The position numbers and the translations under genes were made by a program. Below, one piece after another: positions 9,737 through 19,807 of a stretch of 64,000 bases of DNA; position 1 is the first letter of the stretch; each line of letters begins with the position of its first letter. The stretch spans positions 1-64,000 of the forward strand of contig JAAXZN010000010.1 in the NCBI GenBank assembly GCA_012719855.1. Reading direction: 5' to 3'. This stretch comes from Serratia liquefaciens (GTDB lineage Bacteria > Pseudomonadota > Gammaproteobacteria > Enterobacterales > Enterobacteriaceae). Below the pieces are notes generated by a model. That model worked only from the letters and a program-made list of their open reading frames with translations. It was not told the DNA's origin and made no database searches.

Positions 9737-9872
9737 TTGATTTTTTAATCATCGTTGCGCACAATGTCCCTGCTTTGTGGCGCTTGTATCGTTCTTTAAC
9801 GATGTAAGAAATCCGTAAGGTGCCTGCTAACACCGAACGGAACAACAGAACCGCCTTAACGGCGGTTTTTTT
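9737..9872 (+). ncRNA. Candidate antitoxin small RNA (about 100 nt) with promoter
   Basis: A promoter TTGATT (9737-9742), a 17-bp spacer and CACAAT (9760-9765) predicts initiation at about 9772, exactly where the 20-base complementarity to the peptide mRNA begins. Transcription would end at the terminator AACCGCC-TTAAC-GGCGGTT plus T7 at 9849-9872. No protein frame is evident inside. A 5'-end complementarity with a terminal intrinsic terminator resembles IstR-1 and OrzO-type antitoxin RNAs. The RNA itself is inferred; only its promoter, repeat and terminator are seen. The rest of the gap to acnB (9873-10065) shows nothing clear. Confidence 0.6.
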
Positions 9873-10065
9873 GTGCCTTCCGATCTCAAATTTTACTATT
9901 CGCGACCAATAGCCATTGTAAGTGAGTGGGTATTATGTTGTGCTCGTCAGGCTGATGCAGGTTGTGAACGGAACCTTCCTGCAGCCCCGTCGGGCCTGTG
10001 TTGCAGCCGATTACACTGCGCTCAACGATTCAGCAAAGATTTAATGTTGCTTTTATGTGAACGAA

Positions 10066-10094
10066 TTAACAACCAATTCAAATCCTGATATGCT
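10066..10094 (+). promoter_or_regulatory. acnB promoter
   Basis: TTAACA (10066-10071), exactly 17 bp, then TATGCT (10089-10094). Transcription would start near 10101, giving a leader of about 144 bases. A CRP-like half-site TGTGA lies just upstream at 10056-10060, but the other half is poor. Confidence 0.6.
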
Positions 10095-10244
10095 GGCTGA
10101 GCGGAACCGGGCACTGTAACTTACAGTCCAGGACATCGACAGCAGTGCCCCGTCAGGATCAATGGCATCAACACCGTGCGCTAAACCCGGTTTGAATAGA
10201 GAACGCCAGGCACAATAAATGACAATGAGAGCGAGGAGAATGTC

Positions 10245-12842
10245 GTGCTAGAAGAATACCGTAAGCACGTAGCCGAGCGTGCTGCAGAGGGCATAGTCCC
10301 TAAGCCGTTAGACGCCACCCAAATGGCAGCGCTGGTTGAATCATTAAAGAATCCGCCAAAAGGCGAAGAAGAATTCCTGTTAGACCTGCTGATTAACCGT
10401 GTGCCACCGGGCGTCGACGAAGCCGCCTATGTAAAAGCCGGTTTCCTGGCAGCCATCGCCAAAGGCGAAGCGACCTCCCCCCTGATTACCCCCGAGAAAG
10501 CCGTAGAACTGTTAGGCACCATGCAAGGTGGCTATAACATTCATCCGCTGATCGACGCGCTGGATAACGAAAAGTTGGCTGCGATTGCAGCCATTGCGCT
10601 GTCCCATACGCTGCTGATGTTCGACAACTTCTACGACGTGGAAGAAAAAGCCAAAGCGGGTAACCCGCACGCCAAGCAGATTATGCAGTCCTGGGCCGAT
10701 GCCGAGTGGTATCTGTCTCGTCCGCAACTGGCGGAAAAAATCACCGTTACCGTATTCAAAGTCACCGGTGAAACCAACACCGATGACCTGTCGCCGGCGC
10801 CGGATGCCTGGTCACGCCCGGATATCCCTCTGCACGCCCTGGCGATGCTGAAAAACGAACGTGAAGGCATTGTGCCGGACCAGCCGGGCAACGTCGGGCC
10901 TATCAAGCAAATCGAACTGCTGAACAAGAAAGGCTTCCCGCTGGCTTACGTTGGTGACGTTGTCGGTACCGGTTCTTCCCGTAAATCCGCCACCAACTCG
11001 GTGCTGTGGTTTATGGGCGACGACATCCCTTACGTGCCTAACAAGCGCGGCGGCGGTGTGGTACTCGGCGGTAAAATCGCACCAATCTTCTTCAACACCA
11101 TGGAAGATGCCGGTGCGTTGCCGATTGAAGTGGACGTCAATGACCTGAACATGGGTGATGTGATCGACATTTACCCGTACAAGGGTGAAGTGCGCAACCA
11201 CGAAACCGGTGAACTGATTGCCAACTTCGAACTGAAGACCGACGTGCTGCTCGACGAAGTGCGCGCCGGTGGCCGTATTCCGCTGATCATTGGCCGTGGC
11301 CTGACTACCAAAGCGCGTGAAGCGTTGGGCCTGCCGCACAGCGACGTGTTCCGCATTGCCAAAGAAGTGGCTGCCAGCAGCAAAGGCTTCTCGCTGGCGC
11401 AGAAAATGGTTGGCCGCGCCTGTGGCGTCGCCGGCGTGCGTCCGGGAGAATACTGCGAGCCCAAAATGACCTCAGTCGGCTCACAGGACACCACCGGCCC
11501 GATGACCCGTGACGAGCTGAAAGATTTGGCTTGCCTGGGCTTCTCCGCCGATCTGGTGATGCAGTCGTTCTGTCACACCGCCGCGTACCCGAAACCGGTT
11601 GACGTGACGACTCACCACACGCTGCCGGACTTCATCATGAACCGTGGCGGCGTGTCGCTGCGTCCGGGCGATGGCGTTATCCACTCCTGGCTGAACCGCA
11701 TGCTGCTGCCGGATACCGTTGGCACCGGCGGTGACTCCCACACCCGTTTCCCGATCGGCATTTCCTTCCCGGCGGGTTCCGGCCTGGTTGCCTTTGCCGC
11801 CGCTACCGGCGTGATGCCGCTGGATATGCCTGAGTCTGTCCTGGTGCGCTTCAAAGGCAAGATGCAGCCTGGCATTACTCTGCGCGACCTGGTGCATGCT
11901 ATCCCTTACTACGCCATCCAGCAGGGCCTGCTGACCGTAGAGAAGAAGGGCAAGAAGAACATCTTCTCTGGCCGCATTCTGGAAATCGAAGGTTTGCCGG
12001 ATCTGAAAGTCGAGCAGGCATTCGAACTGACTGACGCTTCGGCCGAACGTTCCGCTGCCGGCTGTACCATCAAGCTGGATAAGGCACCGATTGAAGAGTA
12101 TCTGAACTCCAACATCGTGCTGCTGAAGTGGATGATCTCCGAAGGCTACGGCGACCGTCGTACCCTGGAGCGTCGCATTCAGGGCATGCAAAAATGGCTG
12201 GCGGATCCGCAACTGCTGGAAGGCGATGCGGATGCAGAATACGCTGCGGTGATCGACATCGATCTGGCAGAGATCACTCAGCCAATCCTGTGTGCACCAA
12301 ACGATCCGGATGACGCACGTCTGCTGTCTGATGTAGCCAACAGCAAGATCGATGAAGTGTTTATCGGTTCCTGCATGACCAACATCGGCCACTTCCGCGC
12401 GGCAGGCAAGCTGCTGGATCAGCACAAAGGCCAGTTGCCGACCCGTCTGTGGGTGGCTCCGCCAACCAAGATGGATGCGGCTCAGCTGACCGAAGAAGGC
12501 TACTACAGCGTCTTCGGCAAGAGCGGTGCACGTATCGAGATCCCGGGTTGTTCACTGTGTATGGGTAACCAGGCGCGCGTGGCCGACGGTGCGACGGTGG
12601 TTTCCACCTCGACCCGTAACTTCCCGAACCGTCTGGGGACCGGTGCCAACGTGTATCTGGCTTCTGCGGAGCTGGCGGCGGTGGCTTCGCTGCTGGGCCG
12701 TCTGCCAACGCCGGACGAGTACCAGACGTACATGGCGCAGGTCGATAAGTCAGCGGCGGATACCTACCGTTACCTGAACTTTGACCAGCTGGGTCAGTAC
12801 ACGGAAAAAGCCGACGGCGTGATCTTCCAAACCGCTGTTTAA
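10245..12842 (+). CDS. acnB: Aconitate hydratase B
   Basis: Main TCA-cycle aconitase, interconverting citrate and isocitrate with a [4Fe-4S] cluster, and also acting on 2-methyl-cis-aconitate. 865 residues, the E. coli length, with a GTG start ([16 protein letters not shown]) preceded by GCGAGGAGAA. The order is that of bacterial AcnB: HEAT-like domain first, then swivel domain ([17 protein letters not shown]), then catalytic domains. Cluster cysteines lie in GSCMTN and CSLCMGNQ. Single gene with its own promoter and terminator. Confidence 0.98.
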   Translation: MLEEYRKHVAERAAEGIVPKPLDATQMAALVESLKNPPKGEEEFLLDLLINRVPPGVDEAAYVKAGFLAAIAKGEATSPLITPEKAVELLGTMQGGYNIHPLIDALDNEKLAAIAAIALSHTLLMFDNFYDVEEKAKAGNPHAKQIMQSWADAEWYLSRPQLAEKITVTVFKVTGETNTDDLSPAPDAWSRPDIPLHALAMLKNEREGIVPDQPGNVGPIKQIELLNKKGFPLAYVGDVVGTGSSRKSATNSVLWFMGDDIPYVPNKRGGGVVLGGKIAPIFFNTMEDAGALPIEVDVNDLNMGDVIDIYPYKGEVRNHETGELIANFELKTDVLLDEVRAGGRIPLIIGRGLTTKAREALGLPHSDVFRIAKEVAASSKGFSLAQKMVGRACGVAGVRPGEYCEPKMTSVGSQDTTGPMTRDELKDLACLGFSADLVMQSFCHTAAYPKPVDVTTHHTLPDFIMNRGGVSLRPGDGVIHSWLNRMLLPDTVGTGGDSHTRFPIGISFPAGSGLVAFAAATGVMPLDMPESVLVRFKGKMQPGITLRDLVHAIPYYAIQQGLLTVEKKGKKNIFSGRILEIEGLPDLKVEQAFELTDASAERSAAGCTIKLDKAPIEEYLNSNIVLLKWMISEGYGDRRTLERRIQGMQKWLADPQLLEGDADAEYAAVIDIDLAEITQPILCAPNDPDDARLLSDVANSKIDEVFIGSCMTNIGHFRAAGKLLDQHKGQLPTRLWVAPPTKMDAAQLTEEGYYSVFGKSGARIEIPGCSLCMGNQARVADGATVVSTSTRNFPNRLGTGANVYLASAELAAVASLLGRLPTPDEYQTYMAQVDKSAADTYRYLNFDQLGQYTEKADGVIFQTAV

Positions 12843-12866
12843 GTCGCTATATTGCGCAACTGTTTA

Positions 12867-12895
12867 ACGGGAGGCCTTGGCCTCCCGTTTTATTT
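12867..12895 (+). terminator. acnB terminator
   Basis: ACGGGAGGCC-TT-GGCCTCCCGT hairpin followed by TTTTATTTTT. Confidence 0.85.
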
Positions 12896-12981
12896 TTCTC
12901 AGTTGCCAACTTTGCGAGCGCTCACTGAGTTAGTCATGAATTAATGTTTACACTAAGAGAAAGGGCTCAGGAGGGCGTGCT

Positions 12982-13344
12982 ATGGATTACGAATTTCTGC
13001 GTGACGTTACCGGTCAGGTGGTGGTCAGATTTTCGATGGGGCATGAGGCGATTGGCCACTGGATCAACGAAGAACTCAAAGGCGACTTCAACCTGCTCGA
13101 TCGCATCGAAGCCGGTGCGGCGCAAGTGAAGGGCAGCGAGCGTCAATGGCAGCTGGAAGGCCATGAATACACGTTGCTGATGGACGGGGAGGAAGTGATG
13201 ATCCGCGCCAACCTGCTGGAGTTCGAGGGCGACGAGATGGAGGAGGGGATGAATTACTATGACGAAGAAAGCCTCTCATTCTGCGGCGTCGAAGACTTTT
13301 TGCAGGTATTGAAGGCCTACCGTTCTTTTATGCTGAAATACTGA
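12982..13344 (+). CDS. yacL: YacL family protein of unknown function
   Basis: 120 residues starting [20 protein letters not shown], the length and position (between acnB and speD) of E. coli YacL (UPF0231). The protein is acidic ([20 protein letters not shown]) with no signal peptide or membrane segment, so cytoplasmic. GGAGG lies about 10 bases before the ATG. It converges on speD. No biochemical function is established that I know of. Confidence 0.9.
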   Translation: MDYEFLRDVTGQVVVRFSMGHEAIGHWINEELKGDFNLLDRIEAGAAQVKGSERQWQLEGHEYTLLMDGEEVMIRANLLEFEGDEMEEGMNYYDEESLSFCGVEDFLQVLKAYRSFMLKY

Positions 13345-13350
13345 ACGTAA

Positions 13351-13370
13351 GGGCGCGGCGTGCCGCGCCC
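13351..13370. terminator. Convergent hairpin between yacL and speD
   Basis: GGGCGCGGC-GT-GCCGCGCCC lies between the two stop codons, only 6 and 8 bases away. It has no T-run but sits where both transcripts end. It belongs to a recurring family of GGGCGC...GCGCCC hairpins in this window. Confidence 0.5.
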
Positions 13371-13378
13371 GATACAGA

Positions 13379-14173
13379 TTACAGATGCGGAATATTGCGG
13401 CCGTAATAGATTTCCTGCATCTCTTTCCACAGCAGATCGGTAATCTCTTTACGCTCAGCCTCGCTCAGCGCGTCCGGTTTGGCGTTAAACAGGTAGTGCT
13501 TCAGATCGAAATCCTTCAGCAACATCTTGGTGTGGAAGATGTTTTCCTGATAAACATTCACGTCCATCATGTGGTACAGCGCCTTCATGTCATCAGACAT
13601 AAAGTTCTGGATCGAGTTGATCTCATGATCGATGTAATGCTTCAAGCCGTTCACGTCGCGGGTAAAACCGCGCACGCGATAATCCATGGTGACGATGTCA
13701 GATTCCAACTGGTGGATCAGGTAATTCAGCGCCTTAAGCGGTGAAATCACGCCGCAGGTGGACACTTCGATATCGGCGCGGAAGGTGCAAAGACCGCCTT
13801 CCGGATGGCTCTCCGGATAGGTATGAACGCAGATATGGCTCTTGTCCAGGTGCGCGACTACCGTCTTTGACAGCGGGCCCGGGTGTTCTGAAGTATCGAC
13901 ATCGTCCGGGTCGACCGGCTCTTCGCTGACCAGAATGGTGACGCTGGCGCCCTGAGGCTCGTAGTCCTGACGTGCGATGTTGAGAATATTGGCGCCAATG
14001 ATCGAGCAGGTCTCGCTCAGGATCTCCGTCAGGCGGTTGGCGTTGTATTGCTCGTCAATGTAGGCGATATAGCCGGCGCGGTCGTCCGCGGTTTTGGCGT
14101 AACAAATATCGTAAATACAAAAACTCAGGCTTTTGGTCAGGTTGTTGAAGCCGTGCAGTTTTAGCTTATGCAA
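13379..14173 (-). CDS. speD: S-adenosylmethionine decarboxylase proenzyme
   Basis: Makes decarboxylated AdoMet, the aminopropyl donor for spermidine synthesis. 264 residues as in E. coli. The proenzyme self-cleaves at Lys111-Ser112 in [19 protein letters not shown], turning Ser112 into the pyruvoyl cofactor. It starts [19 protein letters not shown] with AGGAGGTGA just upstream. It lies 27 bp after speE on the same strand, forming the conserved speE-speD operon. Confidence 0.97.
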   Translation of the reverse strand: MHKLKLHGFNNLTKSLSFCIYDICYAKTADDRAGYIAYIDEQYNANRLTEILSETCSIIGANILNIARQDYEPQGASVTILVSEEPVDPDDVDTSEHPGPLSKTVVAHLDKSHICVHTYPESHPEGGLCTFRADIEVSTCGVISPLKALNYLIHQLESDIVTMDYRVRGFTRDVNGLKHYIDHEINSIQNFMSDDMKALYHMMDVNVYQENIFHTKMLLKDFDLKHYLFNAKPDALSEAERKEITDLLWKEMQEIYYGRNIPHL

Positions 14174-14200
14174 TTTGGTTCACCTCCTTTATCTTCTCGC

Positions 14201-15064
14201 TTAACGTGAAACGTTCAGTGCGTCGAGCAAATACTGCGGCAGTGCAAAGCTGCCCGCGTGAATTGCCGGGTTATAATAACGACAGTTTAAGCCGCTTTGA
14301 TGAAAGCGATGTTGCAGCGTTGGCAGATCAAGCTGACGCAGCGCCGGGTTTTGGCTGGCCCAGGCGAAGGTCATAATGCCGCCGTAATAGGTCGGGATCG
14401 CCGCCTGGTAGAAACTGACGTCCTTGAAGTATTGGCTCAGCTTGGTGTGGCTATTGACCGCTTCGTCTTGCTGCAGGAAGCACACGCCGTTTTGCGCAAC
14501 AAAAATGCCGCCCTCGTTCAGGCAGCGCGCGCAGCCTTCGTAGAACGCTGAGGTGAACAGGCTTTCGCCGGGGCCGATAGGATCGGTGCAGTCGGAGATA
14601 ATCACATCGAATTTTTCATCGGTCTGATTAACAAAGTTGACGCCATCGTCGATCACCAGCTTAAAGCGCGGATCGTCGTAAGCACCGGCATTGTGATTCG
14701 GCAGGTATTGGCGGCAGAACTCCACCACGCCGGCGTCAATCTCGACCATGGTGATCTGTTCTACGCCCTGATGGCGGCTGACTTCGCGCAGCATAGCACC
14801 GTCGCCACCGCCGATAATCAGCACTTTCTTCGCCTGGCCGTGGGCCAGCAGAGGGACGTGGGTCATCATTTCGTGATAAATGAACTCGTCGCGTTCGGTG
14901 GTTTGCACCACGCCGTCGAGCGCCATAACGCGCCCCAGAACCGGGTTTTCAAAAATCACCAAATCCTGATGCTCGGTCTTCTCACGATACAGCACGTTCT
15001 CTACCGAGAAGTACTGGCCGAAGTTGGCATGCAGTGTTTCATACCAAATTTCTTTCTGGGTCAT
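14201..15064 (-). CDS. speE: Spermidine synthase (polyamine aminopropyltransferase)
   Basis: Transfers aminopropyl from decarboxylated AdoMet to putrescine, giving spermidine and methylthioadenosine. 287 residues with the start [20 protein letters not shown], which matches the E. coli N-terminus (288 residues); in-frame ATGs upstream to 15136 lack homology. GGAG precedes the start by about 8 bases. Motifs [14 protein letters not shown] (nucleotide binding), [13 protein letters not shown] and [10 protein letters not shown] (catalytic Asp) are clear. Its substrate putrescine can come from speA and speB, 31-36 kb away in this window. Confidence 0.96.
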   Translation of the reverse strand: MTQKEIWYETLHANFGQYFSVENVLYREKTEHQDLVIFENPVLGRVMALDGVVQTTERDEFIYHEMMTHVPLLAHGQAKKVLIIGGGDGAMLREVSRHQGVEQITMVEIDAGVVEFCRQYLPNHNAGAYDDPRFKLVIDDGVNFVNQTDEKFDVIISDCTDPIGPGESLFTSAFYEGCARCLNEGGIFVAQNGVCFLQQDEAVNSHTKLSQYFKDVSFYQAAIPTYYGGIMTFAWASQNPALRQLDLPTLQHRFHQSGLNCRYYNPAIHAGSFALPQYLLDALNVSR

Positions 15065-15173
15065 GTGCGGGAACTCCGTAATAACAGCCATGAAAAATTG
15101 GCGCAACATCATAGCTAACTCTGCCTGGTGATGCACGGCTGAATTTCAAACAGAGATAGCGGAAGGCGGGGGA

Positions 15174-15524
15174 TTAGTTAGCGTAGGCCAGCAGGCTTAG
15201 CGAGTCGCGTGCCAGAGATTTGCATTTGTTCGGGGTAGGAATGGCGATACCACTGAGATCGCGATAGCTGTCTTCACCCAGAGCCTTCATATTAAAACTA
15301 TTATAGTTGGTCAGATCCCAACGGTTTTGCTGCGCGAAATAAACGATGGCGCGTTTGATTTGCGCATTGGGCAAGTCGTTGTAGCCGCAATCGTTTTTCA
15401 AATAAATAAACACCGCCGTCAGATCGGCCAGATCTTCCGCTTCGGACTCATTCAGCGCCAGACTGGCGTTGGAGAACCCCAGCATGGTGAGCAACAGCAC
15501 CAGTAAACTTGTTTTTTTCATCAT
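15174..15524 (-). CDS. yacC: YacC family protein (pilotin-like, exported)
   Basis: 116 residues with a signal peptide (MMKKTSLLVLLLTMLGFSNA, cleavage near ASLA-LNE) and a mature domain rich in charged residues containing two cysteines (NDCGYNDLP, NKCKSLA) that could form a disulphide. It is clearly homologous to E. coli YacC, which also lies beside speE. YacC is related to AspS/GspS-type pilotins that target type II secretins, but no secretion genes are in this window, so its partner is unknown. The first of two adjacent ATGs is better spaced from AGG. Confidence 0.88.
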   Translation of the reverse strand: MMKKTSLLVLLLTMLGFSNASLALNESEAEDLADLTAVFIYLKNDCGYNDLPNAQIKRAIVYFAQQNRWDLTNYNSFNMKALGEDSYRDLSGIAIPTPNKCKSLARDSLSLLAYAN

Positions 15525-15621
15525 GAAAATAGACCTGTTTGTTGTCTACAGACGTTATCACACTTGCCTGTAAAGGCACCAAATTTTATTACTCACAGGT
15601 AACATAACCGGCAGCAAAGGC

Positions 15622-15652
15622 TTGACCTTCCGCTAAGGGGAGGGTTTAGGCT
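15622..15652 (+). promoter_or_regulatory. CueR-type copper-responsive promoter of cueO
   Basis: The -35 TTGACC (15622-15627) and -10 TAGGCT (15647-15652) are separated by 19 bp, the over-long spacing typical of MerR-family promoters. The dyad ACCTTCC-N7-GGAGGGT (15625-15645) matches the CueR operator with one mismatch. Cu(I)-CueR would twist this promoter into activity. Confidence 0.82.
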
Positions 15653-15696
15653 GACGGCTATAGTTAAGTTAGATCACTGAGAAGAGGGAGTCAGCG

Positions 15697-17319
15697 ATGT
15701 TACGCCGTGATTTTATCAAACTGACCGCTGCGCTGGGCGCGGCAAGCGCCTTACCGTTATGGAGCCGGGGCGCATGGGCGGCTGAATTGCCGGCGTTGCC
15801 GATCCCGCCATTGCTGATGCCGGACGCACAAGGGAACATTGCTCTGGCGCTGCAAACCGGCGAGGTGAACTGGCTGCCGGGCAAGGCGACCCAAACCTGG
15901 GGTTTTAATGGCGCGTTGCTGGGGCCGGCGGTGCGCCTGCAACGGGGCAAACCGGTCACGGTGGATATCCGCAATGCGCTGCCGGAAGCCAGCACCGTTC
16001 ACTGGCACGGTCTGGAAATCCCCGGTGACGTAGACGGTGGGCCACAGGCGCTGATTCAACCGGGCGCGACGCGCCGGGTGCAGTTCACTATCGAACAGCC
16101 TGCGGCCACCTGCTGGTTCCATCCGCACACCCACGGCAAGACCGGTCAGCAGGTGATGAAGGGCTTGGCCGGGCTGGTGCTACTGGAAGATGACGAAAGC
16201 AGTAAGTTACCGCTGCCGAAAACCTGGGGGCAGGATGATATTCCGGTGATCCTACAGGACAAACGCTTGGGTAAAGACGCGCAGATTGAATACCAACTGG
16301 ACGTCATGAGTGCTGCGGTAGGCTGGTTTGGCGACCGCATGTTCACCAACGGCGCTCAGTATCCCCGCCACGTGGCCCCTCGCGGTTGGCTGCGTCTGCG
16401 CTTTCTCAATGGTTGTAATGCACGCTCGCTGAACCTGGCCGCCAGCGATAACCGTCCACTCTATGTGATTGCCAGCGACGGCGGTTTTCTGGCCGAGCCG
16501 GTCAAGCTGACCGAATTGCCGATGCTGATGGGCGAACGTTTCGAAGTGTTGGTGGACGCCTCCGACGGCAAAGCTTTCGATATCGTCACGCTGCCGGTCA
16601 AACAGATGGGCATGACGCTGGCACCGTTCGACCAGCCGCTGCCGGTGTTGCATATCCAGCCTTCGCTGGCGCAGGGCATCAAGACGATGCCGGACAGCCT
16701 GGTGAAACTGCCTGCGCTGCCTGCGGTGGCCGGCATCCAGGAGCGTTGGCTGCAACTGATGATGAATCCACAGTTGGATAAGCTGGGTATGCAGGCGCTG
16801 ATGGAGCGCTATGGCCATCAGGCCATGGCCGGCATGAGCATGGATCACGGCAGCATGGGCAAAGGCGACAGCGGTGAGATGTCCGGCATGCAAGGGATGG
16901 ATCACGGCAGTATGAAGGGCATGGATCACCGCAACATGAAGGGCATGGATCACGGCGCGAAGCCGTTCGATTTCAGCCATGGCAACATGATCAACGGCAA
17001 GGCCTTCGACATGACCAAGCCGATGTTTGAAGCCAAACGCGGCAAGTACGAAAAGTGGACCCTTTCCGGCGAAGGCGACATGATGCTGCATCCATTCCAT
17101 ATTCACGGCACCCAATTCCGCATCCTGTCGGAAAACGGCAAACCGCCGGCGGCTCACCGCAGCGGCTGGAAAGACACGGTAAGGGTAGAAGGTTGGCGCA
17201 GTGAAGTGTTGGTGCGATTCGATCACCTTGCCAACAGCGATCACGCCTATATGGCCCACTGTCACCTGCTGGAACACGAAGATACCGGCATGATGATGGG
17301 CTTTACGGTCGCGGACTGA
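15697..17319 (+). CDS. cueO: Multicopper oxidase CueO (cuprous oxidase)
   Basis: Periplasmic copper-detoxifying oxidase that converts Cu(I) to Cu(II). 540 residues. A Tat signal is visible ([20 protein letters not shown], cut after AWA near residue 28). The four copper-binding motifs are HWHG, HPHTHG, HPFHIHG (from residue 465) and [12 protein letters not shown] (521-532), giving the type 1 copper and trinuclear centre. A Met/His-rich insert at about 375-412 repeats GMDHGSM/GMDHRNM units; in E. coli this region binds extra Cu(I). Controlled by the CueR-type promoter at 15622-15652. Confidence 0.96.
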   Translation: MLRRDFIKLTAALGAASALPLWSRGAWAAELPALPIPPLLMPDAQGNIALALQTGEVNWLPGKATQTWGFNGALLGPAVRLQRGKPVTVDIRNALPEASTVHWHGLEIPGDVDGGPQALIQPGATRRVQFTIEQPAATCWFHPHTHGKTGQQVMKGLAGLVLLEDDESSKLPLPKTWGQDDIPVILQDKRLGKDAQIEYQLDVMSAAVGWFGDRMFTNGAQYPRHVAPRGWLRLRFLNGCNARSLNLAASDNRPLYVIASDGGFLAEPVKLTELPMLMGERFEVLVDASDGKAFDIVTLPVKQMGMTLAPFDQPLPVLHIQPSLAQGIKTMPDSLVKLPALPAVAGIQERWLQLMMNPQLDKLGMQALMERYGHQAMAGMSMDHGSMGKGDSGEMSGMQGMDHGSMKGMDHRNMKGMDHGAKPFDFSHGNMINGKAFDMTKPMFEAKRGKYEKWTLSGEGDMMLHPFHIHGTQFRILSENGKPPAAHRSGWKDTVRVEGWRSEVLVRFDHLANSDHAYMAHCHLLEHEDTGMMMGFTVAD

Positions 17320-17418
17320 TCTCCTCGTTGTCTTTCAAGTGGCGGCGCACTCGCGTCGCCACCGGCTTCAGGCTATGCTAAACTCTGCGCCCTTCTTCCG
17401 GCAACTGACCTGAAAACT

Positions 17419-17955
17419 ATGAAACACACTGTAGACGTAATGATTTCCGAGCAGGAAGTTAAGACCCGTATTGCCGAACTTGGCCGCCAGATCACCGAAC
17501 ATTACCGCGACAGCGGCAGTGACATGGTGCTGGTTGGGCTGCTGCGCGGTTCCTTCATGTTCATGGCTGACTTGTGTCGCACCATTGAAGTGCCGCATGA
17601 GGTCGACTTTATGACCGCTTCCAGCTACGGCAGCGGCATGTCCACGACTCGCGACGTAAAAATCCTTAAGGATTTGGATGAAGATATCCGCGGCAAAGAC
17701 GTGCTGATCGTGGAAGACATCATCGATTCCGGCAATACGCTGAACAAAGTGCGTGAAATTCTGGCGCTGCGTGGGCCGAAATCCTTGGCAATTTGCACCC
17801 TGTTGGACAAGCCTGAACGCCGTGAAGTGGGAGTGCCGGTTGAGTACGTCGGTTTTTCAATCCCGGACGAATTCGTGGTGGGTTACGGCATTGACTACGC
17901 TCAGCGCTACCGCCATTTGCCGTACGTCGGCAAAGTGGTGCTGCTGGACGAGTAA
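17419..17955 (+). CDS. hpt: Hypoxanthine phosphoribosyltransferase
   Basis: Purine salvage enzyme converting hypoxanthine (and guanine weakly) plus PRPP to the nucleotide. 178 residues, the E. coli length, starting [20 protein letters not shown]. The PRPP-binding motif [14 protein letters not shown] (about residues 97-110) and the flexible-loop [14 protein letters not shown] are present. Single gene converging with can, as in E. coli. Confidence 0.96.
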   Translation: MKHTVDVMISEQEVKTRIAELGRQITEHYRDSGSDMVLVGLLRGSFMFMADLCRTIEVPHEVDFMTASSYGSGMSTTRDVKILKDLDEDIRGKDVLIVEDIIDSGNTLNKVREILALRGPKSLAICTLLDKPERREVGVPVEYVGFSIPDEFVVGYGIDYAQRYRHLPYVGKVVLLDE

Positions 17956-17963
17956 ACGGCTGT

Positions 17964-17983
17964 GGGCGCGGTATGCCGCGCCC
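17964..17983. terminator. Convergent hairpin between hpt and can
   Basis: GGGCGCGG-TATG-CCGCGCCC sits between the two stop codons and presumably terminates both genes. It is nearly the same sequence as the yacL/speD hairpin. Confidence 0.5.
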
Positions 17984-17990
17984 GTGAGCT

Positions 17991-18647
17991 TTAAATACCT
18001 TTATCCTGTTGCAGCGTGGCCATGGCTTTGCGATAGCCCATTTCCAGGCTTTCGCGGCTGGTCGCAGCCACTTCCAGATCGCGCAGACGGCCGTCCTGGA
18101 TCCCGTATACCCAACCGTGAATCATCACTTTCTGGCCGCGTTTCCATGCTGATTGCATGATGGTGGAATGGCCTAGGTTGTAGACCTGCTCAATAACGTT
18201 GATCTCACACAGCACGTCAAGACGTTGTTCCGGCTCCAGTTCACCCAGCAGTGAGCTGTGTTTGTACCACAGGTCGCGAATGTGCAGCAGCCAGTTGTTG
18301 ATCAGCCCCAGTTCCGGGTTCTCGACCGCCGCTTCCACGCCGCCGCAGCCCAGGTGACCGCAGATAATAATATGCTCGACTTCCAGCACGTCGACGGCGT
18401 ATTGCACCACCGACAGGCAGTTTAAATCGGTGTGGATCACCAGGTTTGCCACGTTACGGTGAACAAACAGTTCACCCGGCTCCAGCCCGGTCAGTCTTTC
18501 CGCAGGTACGCGGCTGTCAGAACAACCTATCCATAAAAAGCGGGGCTTTTGCGCCTGTGCTAAGCGTTCAAAAAAGTCCGGGTCTTCCTTGCTGATGTTA
18601 GCCGACCAGGTGTGGTTATTGGCGATAAGCTTTTCGATCTCTTTCAT
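17991..18647 (-). CDS. can: Beta-class carbonic anhydrase
   Basis: Zinc enzyme interconverting CO2 and bicarbonate, supplying bicarbonate for biosynthesis in air. 218 residues with the start [19 protein letters not shown], aligning with E. coli Can (220); the frame extends to 18698 but the added residues lack homology. Zinc ligands and catalytic dyad are in GCSDSR (Cys42, Asp44) and CGHLGCGG (His98, Cys101). Divergent from yadG. Confidence 0.96.
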   Translation of the reverse strand: MKEIEKLIANNHTWSANISKEDPDFFERLAQAQKPRFLWIGCSDSRVPAERLTGLEPGELFVHRNVANLVIHTDLNCLSVVQYAVDVLEVEHIIICGHLGCGGVEAAVENPELGLINNWLLHIRDLWYKHSSLLGELEPEQRLDVLCEINVIEQVYNLGHSTIMQSAWKRGQKVMIHGWVYGIQDGRLRDLEVAATSRESLEMGYRKAMATLQQDKGI

Positions 18648-18883
18648 GGAGGTTATAGGCCTGTAACGAACAGATTGCGTTGGGGTAATATAGGACAAGC
18701 GTCACAATTTGGATATCGGAACAGTGGCGCCGGGCGATATTCGGCCACTTTTTATTCAATATGGCGGGATGGAAGCTGAATTTACCGCACGGATTTGCCT
18801 CAGTGAAAACGCTGCTGATGATAAGATCATCTTCATTACAAAAACGCAGCAGCATACTCATCGTACAAGGTACTTTTTAACTT

Positions 18884-19807
18884 ATGAATTATGCACTGGA
18901 ATTAGCGCAGTTAACCAAGACTTACGCCGGTGGCGTCAAGGCGTTGCGCGGGATCGATCTCAATGTCGAAGCGGGGGATTTCTATGCCCTGCTGGGGCCG
19001 AACGGCGCCGGAAAATCCACGACCATCGGCATCATCAGTTCGTTGGTTAACAAAACCTCCGGCAGCGTGCGGGTGTTCGGCTACGACATCGACAAGGACA
19101 TCGTTAACGCCAAGCGTCAGCTCGGGCTGGTGCCACAGGAATTCAACTTTAACCCGTTCGAAACCGTGATGCAGATTGTGGTCAATCAGGCGGGCTACTA
19201 TGGCGTGACCCGCCGCGAAGCCTTGGCTCGCGCGGAAAAATACCTGACTCAGTTGGATCTGTGGGGCAAGCGCGAAGAACGCGCTCGCATGCTGTCCGGC
19301 GGCATGAAGCGCCGTTTGATGATCGCCCGCGCCTTGATGCATCAGCCAAAACTGCTGATCCTCGATGAACCGACTGCCGGGGTGGATATCGAGCTGCGTC
19401 GCTCGATGTGGGGCTTCCTGAAAGAGCTTAACGCCCAGGGCACCACCATTATTCTCACCACTCACTATCTGGAAGAGGCAGAAATGTTGTGCCGCAATAT
19501 CGGCATCATCCAGAACGGTGAGCTGGTGGAGAACACCTCGATGAAAGGTCTGCTGGCCAAGCTGAAGTCCGAAACCTTTATCCTCGATCTGGCGGCGAAA
19601 AGCCCGCTACCGAAGCTGGACGGCTACCGTCATCGCCTGACGGACACCTCGACGCTGGAGGTGGAAGTGATGCGCGAGCAGGGCCTGAACGGCCTGTTTG
19701 CCCAGCTCAGCGCACAGGGCGTCCAGGTCCTGAGCATGCGTAACAAGGCCAACCGGCTGGAAGAGCTGTTTGTCACCCTGGTTAACGGTAATGGAGAAAA
19801 AGCATGA
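18884..19807 (+). CDS. yadG: ABC transporter ATP-binding protein YadG
   Basis: ATPase of an ABC-2 type exporter of unknown substrate. 307 residues (E. coli 308). Walker A GPNGAGKST near residue 43, signature LSGGMKRRL, Walker B LLILDEPTAGVD and the switch His in TTHYLEEAE are intact, followed by a C-terminal domain of the drug-exporter type. Its stop overlaps the yadH start by four bases (ATGA), so the two are translationally coupled. Substrate is not established. Confidence 0.95.
   Translation: MNYALELAQLTKTYAGGVKALRGIDLNVEAGDFYALLGPNGAGKSTTIGIISSLVNKTSGSVRVFGYDIDKDIVNAKRQLGLVPQEFNFNPFETVMQIVVNQAGYYGVTRREALARAEKYLTQLDLWGKREERARMLSGGMKRRLMIARALMHQPKLLILDEPTAGVDIELRRSMWGFLKELNAQGTTIILTTHYLEEAEMLCRNIGIIQNGELVENTSMKGLLAKLKSETFILDLAAKSPLPKLDGYRHRLTDTSTLEVEVMREQGLNGLFAQLSAQGVQVLSMRNKANRLEELFVTLVNGNGEKA

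Noticed and set aside
9873-10088. Plus-strand frame of 71 codons upstream of acnB.
   Set aside because: Cys/Arg-rich random composition; begins within the tail of a terminator and overlaps the acnB promoter.
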